Shown here: positions 13,697 through 22,688 of the stretch, piece by piece | How the letters are laid out: the number at the start of each line of letters is the position of its first letter | Position numbering within the stretch: the first letter of the stretch is position 1 | NCBI GenBank assembly: GCA_045580325.1 | Contig: JAZNNR010000019.1 | Location: 1 to 55,463, forward strand | Source of the DNA: SIG672 sp045580325 | Lineage (GTDB): Bacteria; Bacillota; Clostridia; Oscillospirales; CAG-272 | DNA length: 55,463 nucleotides | Direction of reading: 5' to 3' | Made by a program: the position numbers and the translations under genes | The notes under the pieces: model-generated | Seen by the model: only the letters and a program-made list of their open reading frames with translations | Databases searched by the model: none | Told to the model about the DNA's origin: nothing

Positions 13697-14623
13697 TTAT
13701 TTAAACATTTTAGTGGAAAGGTATCTGTCGCCTGTGTCGGGGAGAAGAACTACGATGTTCTTGCCCTCATTTTCACTTCGCTTTGCAAGCTCTATTGCCG
13801 CACTGAGCGCCGCACCCGAGGATATTCCGACGAGTATGCCTTCGAGTTTTCCGATCTCGCGGCCAAGCTTGTAAGCGTCCTCGTCCGAAACAGTTATTAT
13901 CTCGTCATAGATCTTTGTGTCAAGCACCGAGGGGATAAAGTTCGCTCCGATGCCCTGGATGCCGTGAGAAGATGCAATACCTTCTGAAAGAAGAGGCGAG
14001 GATTTCGGCTCAACTGCGACAATTTTTATACTCGGATCTTTCGATTTCAGATAGCGTCCGACGCCTGTAATGGTTCCGCCTGTTCCGACTCCTGCGACGA
14101 AAATATCAACACTTCCGTCGGTGTCCGCCCAAATTTCAGGGCCTGTGGTCTCCTCGTGCGCCCTCGCGTTTGCGGGATTGTCAAACTGTCCGGGGATAAA
14201 GCTGTTCGGGGTTTCTTTTGCAATCTCCTCGGCTTTTTCTATACAGCCCTTCATACCAAGAGATGCGTCGGTGAGGACAAGCTCTGCACCGTATGCCTTG
14301 AGCACAGTTCTGCGCTCCTCGGACATCGAGTCGGGCATAACTATAATAGTTTTGTATCCGCGGGATGCGGCGACCGACGCAAGACCGATACCCGTGTTTC
14401 CCGAGGTCGGCTCGATAATTACAGCGCCCTCTGAGATAAGTCCGCGCGCTTCGGCGTCGTCAAGCATAGCCTTTGCGACACGGTCCTTTGCGCTTCCTGC
14501 GGGATTTAGATATTCAAGCTTTGCTATCAGCCGCGCTTTAAGAGAATATTTTTTCTCTACTGCGCGTAGCTCAAGCAGAGGAGTTTTTCCGATAAGCTCT
14601 TCGGCAGAACTGTATATTTTCAA
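13697..14623 (-). CDS. cysK: Cysteine synthase A (O-acetylserine sulfhydrylase)
   Basis: A 308-residue PLP enzyme that forms cysteine from O-acetylserine and sulfide. Lys46 in NPAGSAKDR is the Schiff-base lysine. EPTSGNTGIGLA is the substrate-binding loop, GTGGTITG holds the PLP phosphate, and GISSGAA near the end contains the Ser that faces the pyridine nitrogen. The start is TTG at 14623, with GGAGG 8 nt before it; longer reading in this frame would run into the upstream exporter gene. It follows the MATE gene after 26 bp, so the two form an operon driven from about 16135. Confidence 0.93.
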   Translation of the reverse strand: MKIYSSAEELIGKTPLLELRAVEKKYSLKARLIAKLEYLNPAGSAKDRVAKAMLDDAEARGLISEGAVIIEPTSGNTGIGLASVAASRGYKTIIVMPDSMSEERRTVLKAYGAELVLTDASLGMKGCIEKAEEIAKETPNSFIPGQFDNPANARAHEETTGPEIWADTDGSVDIFVAGVGTGGTITGVGRYLKSKDPSIKIVAVEPKSSPLLSEGIASSHGIQGIGANFIPSVLDTKIYDEIITVSDEDAYKLGREIGKLEGILVGISSGAALSAAIELAKRSENEGKNIVVLLPDTGDRYLSTKMFK

Positions 14624-14649
14624 TGTTTTTACCTCCGAAATAAAGGTTT

Positions 14650-16071
14650 TTATAGAGTGTTTTCTGCGTTCTGGGCAGAGAGTTTCCTGAATTTTTTGAG
14701 CTTTATAAAGTAAAGTATAAAGAAGAGTGCGGTAAGAAAGAAGGTGGTAATTGCCCACGATATCGGATATACGAGATAGAGCATAGATAGAGTTCTGTAT
14801 CTTTCAAAGATCGTATATATCCAGACAACGCGAAGTCCGCACACGCAGAGAAGAGAAATGATCGTCGGCGATGTTGAAGCTCCGAGCCCTCGAAGAGCAC
14901 CGTTTACAACGTCCATAAGACCACAAATGAAGTGAGGTATTCCGATAGCGCCTATACGTATTATTCCGGTCATTATCGCGGCACTTGAGTCCTTTATGTA
15001 TATTCCGAGCAGGGGTTTGCTCAGCGTATAGGTTATAAAAGCAAGGGCAAACTCAAATATAAGAGAATATACAGCGCACACACCGAGAGATTTGAGTATT
15101 CGGTCGTATTTTCCCGCGCCTCTGTTCTGACCGATAAAGGTTATCGCGGCTTGATGGAATGAGTTTGACGCGGTGTAGATAAATCCTTCGATACTCGCGG
15201 CAGCGGCATTTCCGTTTACAACTATATTGCCGAATGAGTTTACAGATGACTGAATTACAACGTTTGACAGAGAAAAGAGAGAGCCGTAAATTCCGGCAGG
15301 GAAGCCGATAGTAATTATTGATCTCAGGCTCTTTTTGTCAAAACAGACCTTTTTGAGATTCAGCTTGTGAGGCCCGTCTACTTTTGAAAGGTAGATGAGT
15401 ATCCACACCATAGCGATGTACTGAGATATTACGGTAGCAAGTGCGACACCGTCAACAGTCATACCGCATACGTACACGAAAAAGAGGTTGAATACTACGT
15501 TTACAACGCCTGCACTTGTAAGTATAACAAAGGGGGTTTTGGAGTTTCCGAGCGCTCGCAGTATTGCCGAGCAGAAGTTATACATCATAGACGCGGGCAT
15601 CGCAAGGAAGTATATCTTCATATACAGAGTAGAGCCGTCGATGTGCATAAGGTCGGTATTCATAAGCGTGAGGAAATAACGTGCTCCGAAAAATCCGACA
15701 AGTCCGCATATTATACCGCCGATAAGAGCGGTCGCGACCGCCGTATGTACAAGCTTGTTTACGTTCTTGTGATTTCCTGCGCCGTATTCACGCGAAACGC
15801 TTACGCTTACGCCGACAGAAAAGCCGATAAATACGTTAACGATAAGATTTATTATAGAGCCTGTTGCTCCGACCTGACCGACAGCATCACTTCCTGCCGC
15901 CTGACCGACGATTATTATGTCGGCGGCGTTAAAGGTGAGCTGAAGGATTCCCGTTATCATAATGGGAACTGCAAAAGCAAGAATGCTTTTAAAGAGATTT
16001 CCACTCAGTGGATCTATCTGATTTTTGTTTCGTGTAAATGATACTGATCTTGTATGTGAAATTTTCGCCAC
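14650..16071 (-). CDS. MATE-family multidrug/cation exporter
   Basis: A 473-residue membrane protein with about 12 hydrophobic helices in two similar halves, the MatE architecture. Family members expel organic cations, drugs or metabolites in exchange for Na+ or H+. The first half begins PIMITGILQLTFNAADIIIVGQ, split by no long insert, and the second half repeats the pattern (ITIGFPAGIYGSLFSLSNVVIQ). The start is GTG at 16071; the ribosome site is weak and no ATG is near. It shares a promoter and operon with cysK, which is an unusual pairing and may hint at export linked to sulfur metabolism, though that is only inference. Confidence 0.9.
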   Translation of the reverse strand: MAKISHTRSVSFTRNKNQIDPLSGNLFKSILAFAVPIMITGILQLTFNAADIIIVGQAAGSDAVGQVGATGSIINLIVNVFIGFSVGVSVSVSREYGAGNHKNVNKLVHTAVATALIGGIICGLVGFFGARYFLTLMNTDLMHIDGSTLYMKIYFLAMPASMMYNFCSAILRALGNSKTPFVILTSAGVVNVVFNLFFVYVCGMTVDGVALATVISQYIAMVWILIYLSKVDGPHKLNLKKVCFDKKSLRSIITIGFPAGIYGSLFSLSNVVIQSSVNSFGNIVVNGNAAAASIEGFIYTASNSFHQAAITFIGQNRGAGKYDRILKSLGVCAVYSLIFEFALAFITYTLSKPLLGIYIKDSSAAIMTGIIRIGAIGIPHFICGLMDVVNGALRGLGASTSPTIISLLCVCGLRVVWIYTIFERYRTLSMLYLVYPISWAITTFFLTALFFILYFIKLKKFRKLSAQNAENTL

Positions 16072-16106
16072 CTGCTTTCAAAAGGAGTGCTGTAAGCACA
16101 CAGAAG

Positions 16107-16135
16107 AGTCTATCACTTATTTTGTAAAAAGTCAA
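16107..16135 (-). promoter_or_regulatory. SigA promoter of the MATE-cysK operon
   Basis: On the - strand TTGACT (16135-16130) and TAGACT (16112-16107) are separated by 17 bp, about 36 bp before the GTG start. Confidence 0.65.
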
Positions 16136-16201
16136 GAGCAAAAGAGAATAAAAAAAGAAAATAATTCTAAATATCCGAGCGAAAATATTTTATACTCACT
16201 A

Positions 16202-16256
16202 TTGACAAACGAGATTTGATTTGATAGAATATATTCTGTAAATTGAAACGTTTCAA
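16202..16256 (+). promoter_or_regulatory. SigA promoter and LacI-type operator of the fucosidase operon
   Basis: TTGACA (16202-16207), 17 bp, TAGAAT (16225-16230). TTGAAACGTTTCAA (16243-16256) is a perfect 14-bp palindrome with the central CG of LacI/CcpA-type operators. It lies just after the expected transcript start, where binding would block transcription. Confidence 0.85.
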
Positions 16257-16281
16257 CTAGATACAAAAGGGAGTGATAGTA

Positions 16282-17244
16282 GTGGCTACGATGAAGGACG
16301 TCGCAAGGGAAGCGGGCGTTGCGCTCGGTACTGTTTCAAGGTATATTAACGGTGAGTCTGTAAAGGATTCTAACCGCGAAGCAATAGAAAATGCCATAAA
16401 AAAGCTCGGATACGTTCAAAATCCGATAGCCAAAACTATGAAAACGGGTAAAAGTATGACTGTCGGAGTACTCGTACCCGCGCTCAGTAATATGTTCAGT
16501 ATGCGTATAATTGAAAGCGTTGAAAAATATCTTGAGAGCTTTGGTTATAGCGTTATCGTCAGCAGCAGTCATAACAGCGAAAGCGAGCAGTCAAAGAAAC
16601 TGCGTATGTTTAAAAATAAAATGGTTGACGGTATAGTTCTTATGCCTTGCTCGCAAAACAGCAAAAAAATAGTCGAAAGCACAGGGGATATTCCCGTAGT
16701 GCTTATCGACCGTCTGCTTGATAAAAACGTCTTTGATTCGGTTATAGTATCAAACCGAGAAACTGTGCGCTCAAACATCAGTGAGCTTATAAATATGGGT
16801 CATAAACGCTTTGGAATAATTGAAGGTCCCGACAGCGTTTATACGGCAAGAGAGCGGCGGCTCGGATATGATGACGCACTGCGAGATGCAGGTCTTGAGA
16901 GCGTGTTCAGAGGAAGCGGAAATTATACCGTAGAGTCGGGATATACTATTGCAAAAGAGCTTAAAAGCACCGAGCTTGACGTTCTTTTTACCTCAAATCA
17001 CGAGCTTACCGTAGGCGTTTTGAAGGCTTATAGTTCGTTTGAAAATCCGCCCGTACTCCTCGGATTTGACAGTCCCGAGCCTCTGCTTCCGCAAAATTCG
17101 AGGTTCATTATGCAGCCTGTCGAAACTATCGGAACAAAGGCGGCAGAGCTTATTTACGGCAGAATGAACGGGAAGGTTGGAGAAGCTGAAAATGTCGTTA
17201 TCTCTCTTGCCGACTGCACTCATATCACAAATGAAGATCAGTAA
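16282..17244 (+). CDS. LacI-family repressor of the fucosidase operon
   Basis: A 320-residue sugar-responsive repressor. Residues 1-50 form the LacI helix-turn-helix (MKDVAREAGVALGTVSRYIN) with the hinge helix, followed by a periplasmic-binding-type ligand domain (SMTVGVLVPALSNMFSMRII to the end). The GTG at 16282 is preferred: AAGGGAG stands 8 nt ahead, whereas the GTG at 16273 overlaps that site. The palindrome at 16243-16256 is its likely operator, so it should repress itself and the fucosidase gene 66 bp downstream. Fucose or a fucoside is the likely inducer, by inference from the neighbour. Confidence 0.92.
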   Translation: MATMKDVAREAGVALGTVSRYINGESVKDSNREAIENAIKKLGYVQNPIAKTMKTGKSMTVGVLVPALSNMFSMRIIESVEKYLESFGYSVIVSSSHNSESEQSKKLRMFKNKMVDGIVLMPCSQNSKKIVESTGDIPVVLIDRLLDKNVFDSVIVSNRETVRSNISELINMGHKRFGIIEGPDSVYTARERRLGYDDALRDAGLESVFRGSGNYTVESGYTIAKELKSTELDVLFTSNHELTVGVLKAYSSFENPPVLLGFDSPEPLLPQNSRFIMQPVETIGTKAAELIYGRMNGKVGEAENVVISLADCTHITNEDQ

Positions 17245-17310
17245 TTTAAACGGAAATTTACCGTTTGAAAATAAAAATTAAACGAAAATATATTAACAGA
17301 GGAAAAAGCT

Positions 17311-18774
17311 ATGAAAAAATTTGAACCAACCTTTGAATCTCTCAGACAGTTTGAATGTCCCAAATGGTTTAAGGACGCAAAATTTGGTATTTGGAGCCAT
17401 TGGGGACCGCAAAGCGTACCTATGTACGGCGACTGGTACGCAAGAACAATGTATATAGAGGGAAGCGATGCCTATAAATATCATCTCCGCCATTACGGAC
17501 ATCCCTCGGAATTCGGGTATAAGGATCTTTGCGAGCTTTGGAAAGCAGAAAAGTTCGATCCCGATGCGCTTATGGATCTCTACGTCCGCGCAGGAGCTAA
17601 ATATTTTGTTGCACAGGCTGTACATCACGATAACTTTTTCAACTACGATTCCAAGGTCAATAAGTTCAATTCGGTAAACGTAGGACCGAAAAGAGATATT
17701 TGTATGGAGTGGAAAAAGGCAGCTGAAAAGCACGGACTTCCGTTTGGACTTACCGAGCATCTCGCCGCAAGCTTTTCGTGGTTTGCCGTAAATAAGGGTG
17801 CAGATAAGAAAGGACCGTACGCAGGTATTCCGTACGATGGAAATGATCCCGACTGTCCGTTCTATTATGATAATAAGGAGCACTACGTAGAAAATGCGCA
17901 GGATCCCTTTGCTGTTGTTCCGTGGTACACTCAGAACGAGGACTTCCATCGCTACTGGCTTGATTCTATGAAGGAGATGATAGACAAATTCGAGCCCGAT
18001 CTTCTGTATAGCGACGGCGCACTTCCGTTCCATCTGTACTGGGGAGCTGAAAAGACAGATGACTCAAATCCCTATGCAGAGGGACTTGAGGCGGTGTCCT
18101 ATCTCTATAATAAATCTATCGAGAAATACGGCGAAAACAGAGCCGTTTACAATCAAAAAGAACGCGCAAAAGAAGTATACAGCGTGGGAATACTTGATAT
18201 CGAAAAGAGTCAGCTTTCCGAGGTATCAAGCGACGTGTGGCAGACAGATACCTGTATAGGTAACTGGTTCTATGACGTCAGACAGGACTATAAAACACCC
18301 GGACATATCATAGAAATGCTCGTCGATATTATTTCAAAGAACGGCGTAATGCTGCTTAATATTCTTCAGCGTCCCGACGGAAGTATTGATAAGGAAGCCG
18401 TTTATATCCTCGAGGAGCTTGAAAAGTGGTTCAAGATCTGCGCAGAGGCAGTTTATGAAACAGAGCCTTGGAGAGTTGCCGCAGAGGGCGATAGCGCGGT
18501 AATAATAAATAAATTCGAGGAGGACAGAGTAGCGTGGAGAGATAGCGACTTCCGTTTTGTAAAGAAGGATAACTTCGTTTATGCTTATATTATGGCTGCC
18601 CCCGAAAGCAGAGTCAGCGTAATAAAGAGCTTTACCGAAAACGAAAAAATCAAGTCCGTAACACTTCTCGGCTACGGAAAAGTGGAATTTTCTCAGGCAT
18701 TCGGAGTGCTTATAGTTAAGCTGCCTGCAGAAATGCCGACAAGCTATACTAACTGCCTTAAGATCGAGCTTTGA
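17311..18774 (+). CDS. GH29 alpha-L-fucosidase
   Basis: A 487-residue glycoside hydrolase that removes terminal alpha-L-fucose from glycans. The start region FGIWSHWGPQSVP with the following GDWYARTMY, then AKYFVAQAVHHDNFFNYDS, are family 29 signatures. Asp235 in PDLLYSDGALPF lies where the family's catalytic nucleophile is found. The acid/base residue is not obvious by eye. No signal peptide is present, so it should act in the cytoplasm on imported oligosaccharides. It shares an operon with the LacI-type gene; no transporter or fucose-catabolism gene accompanies it. Substrate linkage cannot be read from sequence. Confidence 0.92.
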   Translation: MKKFEPTFESLRQFECPKWFKDAKFGIWSHWGPQSVPMYGDWYARTMYIEGSDAYKYHLRHYGHPSEFGYKDLCELWKAEKFDPDALMDLYVRAGAKYFVAQAVHHDNFFNYDSKVNKFNSVNVGPKRDICMEWKKAAEKHGLPFGLTEHLAASFSWFAVNKGADKKGPYAGIPYDGNDPDCPFYYDNKEHYVENAQDPFAVVPWYTQNEDFHRYWLDSMKEMIDKFEPDLLYSDGALPFHLYWGAEKTDDSNPYAEGLEAVSYLYNKSIEKYGENRAVYNQKERAKEVYSVGILDIEKSQLSEVSSDVWQTDTCIGNWFYDVRQDYKTPGHIIEMLVDIISKNGVMLLNILQRPDGSIDKEAVYILEELEKWFKICAEAVYETEPWRVAAEGDSAVIINKFEEDRVAWRDSDFRFVKKDNFVYAYIMAAPESRVSVIKSFTENEKIKSVTLLGYGKVEFSQAFGVLIVKLPAEMPTSYTNCLKIEL

Positions 18775-18812
18775 TCGCTATCAAATATAATTTCATTCTC
18801 AAAATTTTCCAT

Positions 18813-18841
18813 ACATAAAACAAAACGCCTTGCTCATAATA
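18813..18841 (+). promoter_or_regulatory. Candidate SigG/SigF promoter of the spore protein gene
   Basis: CATAATA (18835-18841) matches the forespore -10 consensus CATWHTA, and ACATA (18813-18817) matches 4 of 5 positions of GHATR, 17 bp apart. The transcript would start near the hairpin GAGCGG-N6-CCGCTC (18848-18865). Confidence 0.45.
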
Positions 18842-18878
18842 ATACCAGAGCGGAAAAGACCGCTCAAGAAAAAATTAA

Positions 18879-18894
18879 AGAACTTTTAAGTTCT
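18879..18894 (+). promoter_or_regulatory. Small inverted repeat just before the spore protein start
   Basis: AGAACTT-TT-AAGTTCT is a perfect 7-bp palindrome lying 5-10 bp before the ribosome site AAGGAG. It could shape translation or stability of this transcript. Confidence 0.35.
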
Positions 18895-18913
18895 GAGTAA
18901 GGAGAAAATTAAA

Positions 18914-19117
18914 ATGGCAGGAAGCAATAAGAATCTTGTTCCCGATGCAAAGGAAGGTCTTAATAGATTTAAGATGGAAGCAGCAAGCGAAGTTGGCGTA
19001 AACCTCAAGCAGGGTTATAACGGCGACCTCACAAGCCGTCAGGCAGGTTCCATCGGCGGTCAGATGGTTAAGAAGATGGTCGAAAAGTACGAAAACGACC
19101 TCAAGAATAACAAATAA
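18914..19117 (+). CDS. Alpha/beta-type small acid-soluble spore protein
   Basis: A 67-residue protein that coats and protects DNA in the dormant spore. It shows the family pattern NLVPDAKEGLNRFKMEAASE, GVNLKQGYNGDLTSR and GSIGGQMVKKMVE. In classical members the germination protease GPR cuts after the Glu of a KxEIA or KxEFA motif; here the motif reads KMEAASE, with Ala where Ile or Phe is usual. The gene stands alone, with a candidate forespore promoter at 18813 and a terminator behind it. It confirms that the organism makes endospores. Confidence 0.93.
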   Translation: MAGSNKNLVPDAKEGLNRFKMEAASEVGVNLKQGYNGDLTSRQAGSIGGQMVKKMVEKYENDLKNNK

Positions 19118-19177
19118 GTAAATTACTGAAATATATTATTTGCTTAAATCGAAACAGTATACAAAAACTGTTCGGTC

Positions 19178-19217
19178 AGAGAAAGCAGGGAGCGATAAGC
19201 TTCCTGCTTTCTCTTTT
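19178..19217 (+). terminator. Rho-independent terminator
   Basis: AGAGAAAGCAGG (19178-19189) pairs exactly with CCTGCTTTCTCT (19203-19214), followed by TTT. It ends the spore protein gene. Confidence 0.88.
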
Positions 19218-19267
19218 GAAAAAGAAGAAAATTTATGAAAATTCAAGCGAAAAATTTTATATTTTCA

Positions 19268-19296
19268 TTGAAATATTGAAAAAAGTATGATATAAT
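19268..19296 (+). promoter_or_regulatory. SigA promoter for ligA
   Basis: TTGAAA (19268-19273), 17 bp, TATAAT (19291-19296). Confidence 0.8.
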
Positions 19297-19336
19297 ATCT
19301 CATAATAGGGATATTAGTGTGAAAAGGAGATTTTCT

Positions 19337-21313
19337 ATGTCCGATAAAACAAATATCGAAAAACAAATATCAGAGCTCAGAGAAAAAATAGAATATCACA
19401 GCAGAAAATATTACGTAGAAGATTCTCCCGAAATTTCGGACTACGAATATGATAAAATGTTCTATACTCTCGTGCGTCTTGAAGAGGAAAATCCCGAATT
19501 TGCCGACGTTAATTCGCCTACACGCAGAGTTGGCGGTAAGGCACTCGATAAATTCGAAAAGATCACTCACACTTATCCGCTTAAAAGCCTTTCGGACGTA
19601 TTTTCGTACGAAGAGCTTGGAGATTTTGTACGCAAAATAAAAGCTGATTATCCCGACGTGGAGTTTTCGGTAGAATGCAAAATAGACGGTCTTTCGGTGG
19701 CGATACACTATGAAAACGGAGAGCTTGTTTACGGTGCAACACGAGGCGACGGACTTGTCGGTGAGCTTGTTACCGAAAATATCAGAACGATAGGCTCGGT
19801 TCCGCTGAAAATAGATTACAAAGGAACTCTCGAGGTGCGAGGCGAGGTGTATATGCCCAAAAGCAGCTTCGAGAAGGTGAACGCTCTTCGCGAGGAAAAC
19901 GGAGAAGCACTCTTTGCCAATCCGAGAAACGCGGCGGCAGGATCTCTTCGTCAGCTCGACTCAAAGATCGCGGCATCGCGCGGACTTGATATTTTCGTTT
20001 TCAACCTTCAGTACTGCGATAAGACCTTTGAATCTCACAACGAAACCTTTGATTTTATGCGCGAAAACGGATTTAAGGTAATTCCGTTTGCAAAGGTTAT
20101 GAGCGATTTTGACGAAATCATAGATACGATAAAAGAGATAGGCGAAAAGCGCGGAAATCTTCCGTTTGATATAGACGGAATGGTAATAAAGGTCAATTCT
20201 CTGAAGCTCAGAGAAGAGATAGGAGAGGGAAGCGGAACACCAAAATGGGCGGTCGCGTACAAATTCCCGCCCGAAGAAAAGGAAACAGAGCTTCTTGGCA
20301 TTGACATTCAGGTAGGAAGAACGGGAGTGCTCACTCCGATAGCAAATCTCTCACCCGTAAGACTTGCTGGAACGACTGTCAGCCGTGCTACGCTCCATAA
20401 TCTTGACTTTATAAGAGAGCGCGATATAAGAGTCGGCTCAATGGTTACAGTGCGTAAAGCGGGCGATATTATTCCCGAGATCGTGTCTGCAAAGCACACC
20501 GAAGGACTCCCTGTCTACGAGTTCCCCGAAAACTGTCCCGCGTGCGGAGAAAAGGTATCTCGCGGCGAAGAGGCGGCAATTAGATGCACAAACTCGGCGT
20601 GTCCCGCACAGCTTCGCAGAAATCTCGTGCATTTTGCTTCAAAGGGAGCCATGGATATAGACGGATTCGGACCTGCTGTCGCCGACGCGCTATGCGACAA
20701 GGAACTTGTAAAGAATGTCGCAGATATATATTATCTTAAAGAGGAAGACCTCGTTTCGCTCGAGCGAATGGGCGAAAAGAGCGTGAAAAATCTGCTCACG
20801 GCTATCGAAAACTCGAAGACGAGAGGACTTGCAAGACTTCTTTATGCGCTCGGTATCGGTCAGATAGGCGATAAGACCGCCGACTCGCTTGCTCAAAATT
20901 ATACCGATATAGAGGACTTTTTCACAGTAAGCGCTCAGCAGCTTACCGAGATAGATGACGTTGGTGATATAGTGTCAAAGTGCGTTTGCGACTTCTTTGC
21001 ACACCCGTCAACAAGAGAAACCATTGACCGTCTGAAAGAGGCGGGAGTAGTTACAGCAAGTGCGAAAAAGGAGAAAAAGGATAACCGATTTGAAGGAATA
21101 ACCTTCGTTCTTACGGGAACTCTGCCGACGCTCACACGAAGCGAGGCTGAGGAAATAATAATCTCACACGGCGGTAAAACGTCGTCGTCCGTTTCCAAAA
21201 AGACGGGAATAGTTCTTGCGGGAGCAGAAGCGGGCAGTAAGCTCACAAAAGCCGAGCAGCTCGGTATAAAAATAATTGACGAAGAAGAATTCAGAAGACT
21301 GATACAAGACTGA
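19337..21313 (+). CDS. ligA: NAD-dependent DNA ligase
   Basis: A 658-residue enzyme that seals nicks in DNA using NAD+. Lys115 in ECKIDG is the site of adenylation. The order is Ia domain (about 1-68), nucleotidyltransferase, OB fold, a four-Cys zinc finger (CPAC...CTNSAC, about 395-425), helix-hairpin-helix repeats and a C-terminal BRCT domain (from FEGITFVLTGTLPTLT). The length is normal. The ATG at 19337 is used because AAAAGGAGA lies 7 nt before it and after the alternative GTG at 19319. It heads a run of housekeeping genes on the same strand. Confidence 0.97.
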   Translation: MSDKTNIEKQISELREKIEYHSRKYYVEDSPEISDYEYDKMFYTLVRLEEENPEFADVNSPTRRVGGKALDKFEKITHTYPLKSLSDVFSYEELGDFVRKIKADYPDVEFSVECKIDGLSVAIHYENGELVYGATRGDGLVGELVTENIRTIGSVPLKIDYKGTLEVRGEVYMPKSSFEKVNALREENGEALFANPRNAAAGSLRQLDSKIAASRGLDIFVFNLQYCDKTFESHNETFDFMRENGFKVIPFAKVMSDFDEIIDTIKEIGEKRGNLPFDIDGMVIKVNSLKLREEIGEGSGTPKWAVAYKFPPEEKETELLGIDIQVGRTGVLTPIANLSPVRLAGTTVSRATLHNLDFIRERDIRVGSMVTVRKAGDIIPEIVSAKHTEGLPVYEFPENCPACGEKVSRGEEAAIRCTNSACPAQLRRNLVHFASKGAMDIDGFGPAVADALCDKELVKNVADIYYLKEEDLVSLERMGEKSVKNLLTAIENSKTRGLARLLYALGIGQIGDKTADSLAQNYTDIEDFFTVSAQQLTEIDDVGDIVSKCVCDFFAHPSTRETIDRLKEAGVVTASAKKEKKDNRFEGITFVLTGTLPTLTRSEAEEIIISHGGKTSSSVSKKTGIVLAGAEAGSKLTKAEQLGIKIIDEEEFRRLIQD

Positions 21314-21320
21314 AATTTGT

Positions 21321-21353
21321 ATAAATAACGGATAAATAACGGATAAATAACGG
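21321..21353 (+). repeat. Triple 11-bp tandem repeat between ligA and obgE
   Basis: ATAAATAACGG occurs three times head to tail with no mismatch. The end of the last unit supplies the GGAG of the obgE ribosome site. Confidence 0.9.
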
Positions 21354-21361
21354 AGAAAAAT

Positions 21362-22636
21362 ATGCTATTTGATAACGTAACGGTAAATTTAAAGGCAGGG
21401 GACGGCGGACACGGCGCGATATCCTTCAGACGTGAAAAGTACGTTTCTCACGGCGGGCCCGACGGCGGCGACGGCGGAAACGGCGGTAATATAATATTCA
21501 AAATAGACGAGGGACAGAATACTCTGACCTACTATAAGTATAAGCGTAAATTCAAGGCTGAAAACGGCGGAGACGGCTCGGGCTCAAAGTATCACGGTAA
21601 AAACGGAGAAGATCTCGTGCTTCCCGTACCGCCCGGAACTGTCATAAAGGACGCAGCGACAGGTCTTGTAATACAGGATATGTCCGAATGCGACACCTTT
21701 GTTATCTGTAAAGGAGGACGCGGAGGCTGGGGAAACCGTCATTTCGCGACACCCACAAGACAGATACCGCGCTTTGCCAAGCCCGGTCTTATAGGCGAGG
21801 AAAAGGAGATAATTCTTGAGCTCAAAATGATCGCAGACGTAGGACTTATAGGATTCCCGAACGTCGGAAAATCGTCTATACTTTCGATGATCTCATCGGC
21901 AAGACCGAAGATAGCCGACTATCATTTCACCACACTCGCGCCCAATATCGGCGTTGTGTCGGTAGGTGATGAAAGAGGCTTTGTTGCCGCAGATATTCCC
22001 GGACTTATCGAGGGCGCGGCAGAGGGAATCGGTCTTGGACACGCCTTCCTTCGCCACGTTGACAGATGCAGACTTCTTCTGCACGTTGTCGATATTTCGG
22101 GCAGTGAGGGCAGAGATCCTGTTGACGATATAATAGCAATAAACTCGGAGCTTGAAAGATACAGCCCCGAGCTTGCAAAGCGTCCGCAGATAATTATTGC
22201 AAATAAATACGATCTTCTCCCCGAGGACGCAGATCTTACCGATTTTAAGGAGTTTGCCGAGGTAAAGGGCTGTGAGGTAATATACGTTTCGGCGGCGATG
22301 AATATGGGCATAAAGGAGCTTGTTGATAAGACCTTTACCGCGCTTCAGACCCTTCCGCCTGTAAAGATATTCGAGGCAGAATATACCGCTCCCGAGCTTT
22401 CCGAGGATACGGGAAGCCACGAATTCTCGATCCATAAAGAAGACGATCTCTATATCGTCGAGGGCGATTGGCTGCGCAGGGTTATGAGCTCTGTAAACTT
22501 CTCGGACAGAGAATCACTTATGTACTTCCAGAGAGTACTTAAAAACAGCGGAGTTATCAAAGCACTCGAAGAAGCGGGTGTTTCGGACGGAGATACGGTA
22601 AGCATATACGATTTTGAATTTGACTACGTGAAGTAG
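21362..22636 (+). CDS. obgE: Obg-family GTPase
   Basis: A 424-residue GTPase that acts in large ribosomal subunit assembly and stress or sporulation control. The glycine-rich Obg domain (about 1-158, with GGPDGGDGGNGG) leads into the G domain: GFPNVGKSS (164-172) is the P-loop, DIPGLIEGA is switch II, and NKYD is the guanine contact. A C-terminal OCT domain (about 345-424) is present, as in B. subtilis Obg. The start ATG follows GGAG contributed by the tandem repeat at 21321-21353. It lies between ligA and prfA. Confidence 0.97.
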   Translation: MLFDNVTVNLKAGDGGHGAISFRREKYVSHGGPDGGDGGNGGNIIFKIDEGQNTLTYYKYKRKFKAENGGDGSGSKYHGKNGEDLVLPVPPGTVIKDAATGLVIQDMSECDTFVICKGGRGGWGNRHFATPTRQIPRFAKPGLIGEEKEIILELKMIADVGLIGFPNVGKSSILSMISSARPKIADYHFTTLAPNIGVVSVGDERGFVAADIPGLIEGAAEGIGLGHAFLRHVDRCRLLLHVVDISGSEGRDPVDDIIAINSELERYSPELAKRPQIIIANKYDLLPEDADLTDFKEFAEVKGCEVIYVSAAMNMGIKELVDKTFTALQTLPPVKIFEAEYTAPELSEDTGSHEFSIHKEDDLYIVEGDWLRRVMSSVNFSDRESLMYFQRVLKNSGVIKALEEAGVSDGDTVSIYDFEFDYVK

Positions 22637-22688
22637 CGTTCTTTCGGATTTTTGATATAAACCTAAATAAAATTCGGAGGAAAGAAAA

